From Alentia gelatinosa (Eukaryota; Annelida; Polychaeta; Phyllodocida; Polynoidae), in NCBI GenBank assembly GCA_950022655.1, contig OX465581.1, positions 29,855,300 through 29,919,299 on the forward strand: DNA of 64,000 nucleotides. Reading direction: 5' to 3'. The stretch's first letter is position 1; each line of letters starts with the position of its first letter. Below, piece by piece: positions 59,901 to 64,000 of this stretch. Both the position numbers and the translations under genes were made by a program. The notes beneath the pieces are model-generated. The model was not told the origin of the DNA. It saw only the letters and a list, made by a program, of their open reading frames with translations, and searched no databases.

Positions 59901-62197
59901 CAACGATCGTTGGTCAAGATGGATAAAGATCGGCAAACGAAAGTGCGATCGTTTAGGAAATAAATTCCTTTTACGAATCGCAATAAATTGGTCTAATTCT
60001 GATGTGTTTTCCCTGTTCTCAACTGGGTTCTGCCGCTCACGATGCAGGGAAGAATTGCTTGCGACGTCAACAGAAATATCAGATGTGGTGGCCCCTCAAA
60101 TGATATAATTTACGAAAGATTGGACAGAATTTTATCACCTATACACATTCATAACATAAACGCCTATCTTTATTTGACCACATTATTCGATTGATGGCAG
60201 TTTTCAGCGCAAATTAAGTTTGATCACTGTTCAAATCCAAGATGCACTCTGCTAGGAAAGATCGGGCGCTCAACTTCCTGCGGCCGCATGTATAGAAATC
60301 TCTGCACGTACCTGCCTGTTTGGGACAAAATCTGTCCCATCCACCAGTAGTACAGTCTGTTGTCGCCAGGGTCAGGGCACTGTTATGCACTGCCATTTTG
60401 AGTCTGGAATTCCTGCCTCCGCTGGTACTATGCTGCCCTGAGTGATTTGTCAGTAACCAGAGTATTACTCTTCAAGCATAGGTCTAAAACTAGAACAGCC
60501 AATCACGAAATTCCTTTCTCCCATCAGGCAGAGCGAACAGGCAAATGGGAGCCATGCTCTGTTAGACCCTTACCGACCGTAAGCCTTAGAGGCCTATTCC
60601 ACCAAAAAGGCCCTCAGCAGGCGGGTTTTTGCCCTCCAGCAGGCGTTTGCCGCCGGAGCCGGCCAGCCGGCCGCCCCTAAACCCCTAAATTCTAGGAGCT
60701 GTTCCACCAAAGCCCCACGAGGCGACCAACCGGCATACACAAGGCGCCCGGAGAGCGCCCATAGAGCCGGCCGGACCCGGCGCGGCGATACACTCGCAGC
60801 GGGTTCGCTATTGCCGTCTGGTGGACATTAGCGGCACTAACGCACAAGGCCGCGGTTCTCTATCGATCCGATAGGCGGCGCGGCGTGCGGCGATACACTA
60901 CGCCGCTCTGAACCCGCGAAAGTCGCGTATCGAGCGGAGCAGTGTGTCAGCGTGTCGGGAATTGTACGGGAACGGTCGGAAAACATCAAATAACCGCGGA
61001 TTTACAGGTTAAATTGAACAATGAAGGTAAATAAAGATAAGGATTGATGTTATGAATGTCTATATTTGACACTGGTGCTTATATTATGCCCAAACTGCGG
61101 CAACTGCCGAAATATCGGTGTCCGCGTATTGGGATACCGTCCGCGGGCCTTTGTTGACGGTGTGTATCGCAGTATATGCGGGCGAGAGGTCAACGCGCGC
61201 CCGGGGAACAGCTCTCTTGGCACGCCGGCCAGCCTGCCGGGGGCTTAAAATCAAATCAAACAGTTTTCCTCCAGCCCGGCCGGCCTTCTCTGTGGTTATC
61301 ACTATATTTTGGTGGAATACTTCCAAAATTGGCTGTTGCACCGAGTATTGTCCCCGGCCAGCGGCCGGCGGCCACCAACAGGTCAGCCGATACTGCCCGG
61401 CTATGGGGTTTTGGAGGCACGGTGGCCGGCAGGGGCCGGCCGTGAGGGGCCTGTGAGCTCTCATGAGCTGTTCCACCAAGCAGATTATCGCCGCCGGCAG
61501 GACGTTTGGGCCGGCTATTGCCACCGATCGCCAATAGGCGACCACAAGGCGCCCGGCCTGGGCTTGTGCCTCCTTGGTGGAATAGGCCTCTTAGGTGGTG
61601 TGGTCCGTAAAAGGACTAGTGAACTGTCCCGATCAGTGCGCCCTCTAGCGATTGAACTGGAAACTAGCCTATAGTACGTAATGCAGCCAAGCTACACCAG
61701 ACGGCGTGACAGTTGGCACCGCTTCCTTGGTAAATCCGCTATCACGACAATGAAACTCTATTGGAGCTATACCTCCGAACCGGAACCGATCGAGACAAGA
61801 CTGAGAACAAAATTCTTCTCCCGATAGCGGTAGTGGAGCAATAATGGAGCATCACAGATAAGGTAAGAAATTGGCAAGAACAATACGGCACTTTCTGGTG
61901 GAGACCGGGGTTAGGATGTGAAGTTTTGGTTTGATAGAGAATTGTTAACATGTTTGACTTTTTAAACATACGAAGGATGTTGCACACGTACCTGAGTGGC
62001 AGTGAGGATAGCTGCCCTGTAGACTGTTGGTCCCATTCCCACATACAGCCCACGCAGCCCCTCTGTCCGCCAGATGGCTCTGAAAGCTGCTAGGGTGCCC
62101 GAATACCGTTTAGTGTCGCTGTTATTAGGTTTGGAACAAGCCTGCATTCTGACCTTTACAAGATCTGTTGGAGTGGCAATGGCGGCTCCTACTGCTC
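56956..62197 (-). CDS. UCP-like (ucpB-type) mitochondrial carrier, C-terminal three exons
   Basis: SLC25 carriers move metabolites or protons across the inner mitochondrial membrane. Minus-strand exons at 62197-61992, 57684-57519 and 57125-56956 join in frame. Exon one encodes the second-repeat signature ATPTDLVKVRMQ (P-x-D-x-x-K/R), then RYSGTLAAFRAIWRTEGLRG and VYRAAILTATQ. Exon two encodes IPSYDHTKHTLLNRG, AGYITALTTSPVDVIKTRVM and NQQGN (third-repeat signature). Exon three encodes ALYNNSLDCLMKTVRSEGPL, YKGFISNWMRIGPHTIVTFF and FEQLRKMVGMAPV, then TGA (56956-56958). All donors and acceptors are GT-AG and phases agree (G|CT codon at the last junction). The first repeat and the start of the second are not found to the right and probably lie beyond the window. 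Closest in memory to the ucpB/UCP branch; the substrate is unknown. Introns are 307 bp and 4.3 kb. Confidence 0.9.
58434..58655. repeat. Tandem duplication, 133 bp offset
   Basis: The segment AAAGTGTTTCAGTTTTAGTC... to ...CCTATCTCTGCCAT at 58434-58521 recurs at 58567-58655 with four or five changes. It lies in the large carrier intron. Confidence 0.88.
60590..61589. mobile_element. 1,000 bp GC-rich inverted-repeat element (TSD CTTAG)
   Basis: Begins AGGCCTATTCCACCAA and ends with the exact inverse TTGGTGGAATAGGCCT. CTTAG is duplicated at 60585-60589 and 61590-61594. The interior is very GC-rich with many CCGGCC and GGCCGG words, and holds direct subterminal repeats: GAGCTGTTCCACCAA (about 60698 and 61465) and CACAAGGCGCCCGG (about 60738 and 61542). 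No transposase. All open frames through it on both strands look like consequences of low stop-codon density. The superfamily is not assigned; a 5 bp duplication excludes Tc1/mariner and piggyBac. Confidence 0.85.
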
Positions 62198-64000
62198 CTA
62201 TGGAGTGATATAAGTTACAATGTATATATGTGTATATCGTGTATCAACATTTTTTCGTTTTCTTAGGGAGCGTTCAATAATAATGGCCTTGGGGGAACAC
62301 ATAATAGGGGGGAACACATTATGGGAGGGGGAGGCCACATTTTTTTTGGTATTCCAAGGGGGGCCAACCGTTTTTTTTCAGGTATTTCTAAATTCTTTTC
62401 ACTATTTCTGTTTGGGGTCAACATTTTTAGCTAAACAATGAGGTGGACAACCAAATTTGTGTTCAATTACAACAATTGATATTTGCAATTAAATGCATTT
62501 ATATCATATCACAAGAAATCAGCTTAGTTGTACTACTACAGTAATTACTAATGCACATGGTAACTATAGTTGTATCACTCCCTGGTGTTCAGTAACTATT
62601 GTTACAGCCCTGTTTCTCTACTGGGAGATGGGTGTGCACCCTCTCTCGGTCTGACAGACTAATGTGGAGGGAGACAACAATGGACAAATACTAGTACATT
62701 TGTCCCGGAATATGAGCAAAGAGAATTCTTCATTGAGAATTATACATTATGTACTTGAAGGGGTTCTGTGTTAAAAAAAAAAAAGACTTTGTCTTCCTTC
62801 TGTATTGCCACCCCATGGGCTGGTCCAATTATACCAAGGATCCCACACACCATGCCAGACTTATTCAAATTGCCAGAAGGTCTGTATTTGCATGTCAATG
62901 ATACAGCTATCAGAAAAAGTGAATGTCCTGCAAGTCCTTCAGGGGAGCCTCATGACTACCAAACAATGGCACAAATCAAGAAAGCAGTTGCTGATGGATA
63001 TTTGAAGTGTCAGTAATTGACCTCAGTGAGAATTAGGTCCTATGTAGTCAAGTTTTATGATTGATTATATGGGTACAGGAGAGATGGGGGCTTCTAGCAT
63101 GTCGGCTAGCTACCAACTATGGTCTCGATTTGGCAGGGGTTGCATCCCAGATTCCAGGTTAGAATATTAGAGGAATCTCACAACTATGGAGAATAGGAGC
63201 ATCAACTCAAACTGTCATCATAGCATTGTATAGTAGTGCAGCCAACTTCAACCAGTTGGCATTGTGCTTCATGCTATCACACTTCAAGCATTCGCCTGTG
63301 CCTGAATGTAGAACCTCATATCAACACTAAGTATAGGGTTGGAGAGTCATATATTACATCACACAATAGCCTTGCTCTGAACTTGGATGTGGGGAATTCC
63401 AAATGTGGCAGTAGGAAAGGCTTCATGCTGGACTTAAAAACATTTTGGCAAAACTCACATGATGCTATGACCAGTGTGTACCCAAATTAGATTTGTAATG
63501 GATCCAACAGCTGAAATAAGGCAAATATCTTAATATTATTCAGGTATATAGTATTGAGAAAACTGTAAACCTGTGTTTATGTAATCTTCTGATTCCTCAC
63601 CTGTATTCCCTGATGTTTAAAACCTGGTCTAAAGACCTCATTTTAAACATCTGTGGAACACATGTTCACAGACATTGGAAGATTAATCAACAGGAATAGT
63701 TTTGTCATAATCTGCCTACGTTAGCTAGAGCTCTGCAAGGCAATGAGACAAAGGTCTCATATGGTAGCAACATCATATAGAAATGCTATTTAAAGGATAT
63801 GAGGAATATGAGTGGGAAAAGGTACATAGTGAAGGCAAGCTTGACAAACTATTCATACCAGTATAGATCTAGGAAAGGGAAGGGTCTACCTATAAATCAT
63901 AAAAGAAATATCTTCAGAAGATGATCATTCCTCATCAGATGAAGAGAGTGTGTTTATACCACAAATAATACATCTAACAACAAAATCTGGGCAGTTTTCT
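62198..64000. other. Region upstream of the last recognised carrier exon
   Basis: Presumably intron of the carrier gene. A + strand open frame at 62768-63016 (PDLFKLPEGLYLHVND to AVADGYLKCQ) and another at 63236-63490 are not recognised; an acidic Ser/Asp/Glu-rich stretch occurs at about 63914-63955. They might be pieces of an unrecognised transposon, but no end repeats were found. Confidence 0.3.

Larger units (their letters stand above)
57685..61991 (-). other. Large intron of the carrier gene
   Basis: 4.3 kb between exons, from GTACGT (minus, plus positions 61986-61991) to CAG (57685-57687). It holds the tandem duplication at 58.4 kb and the GC-rich inverted-repeat element at 60.6-61.6 kb. 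Confidence 0.8.

Noticed and set aside
61084..61674. Several overlapping 90-150 codon open frames on both strands
   Set aside because: They lie in a GC-rich transposon without domains; long open frames are expected there by base composition.

Overview
The window is animal nuclear DNA, and almost certainly from an invertebrate. It has intron-containing host genes with GT-AG splice sites, several multi-kilobase CR1/Jockey-group LINEs, an LTR element with no coding capacity, a piggyBac relic, foldback/MITE elements, satellite DNA and long AT microsatellites. A marine deuterostome (amphioxus-like) or a lophotrochozoan would fit, but nothing here fixes the species.

Three host genes can be supported. 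The last two exons of an R7-family RGS gene (+) lie at 658-1425. A two-exon gene (+, 47692-50430) encodes a predicted 465-residue protein that ends in a helix-loop-helix domain with a poor basic region. Three exons of a UCP-like mitochondrial carrier (-) lie at 56956-62197, with the N-terminal part outside or not recognised. About 10 kb of non-coding DNA follows the RGS gene.

The centre (11.2-46.6 kb) is a nest of transposons. LINE B (12060-22520, +) appears to have inserted into the 5' part of LINE C (about 11.5-27.3 kb, +), leaving an unusually long flanking duplication. LINE B was itself hit by a 3.4 kb DNA transposon with ~135 bp terminal inverted repeats and an unrecognised, degenerate protein. 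LINE D (28318-35531, -) is nearly complete, inserted in a ~420 bp-period satellite, and carries a 1.1 kb MITE in its endonuclease domain. The satellite runs to 37.5 kb, where a 4.8 kb LTR element with 274 bp LTRs (TSD TGGA) begins. Another repeat field, a piggyBac relic and a LINE 3' fragment follow.

The most interesting observation is the domain content of the LINEs. In B and D a coiled-coil/L1-type RRM ORF1 is followed by a NADAR (YbiA-like) domain and then an SGNH-hydrolase-like domain, all upstream of an endonuclease/reverse-transcriptase ORF2. LINE C keeps the RRM, the first residues of a NADAR domain and the C-terminal half of the SGNH domain. A NADAR domain suggests that the retrotransposon carries an ADP-ribose or N-glycoside processing activity alongside its RNA-binding and esterase-like modules.

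The right part (46.6-64 kb) holds the HLH gene, several foldback or MITE elements, a TTGG minisatellite and the carrier gene, which has a 1,000 bp GC-rich inverted-repeat element in an intron.
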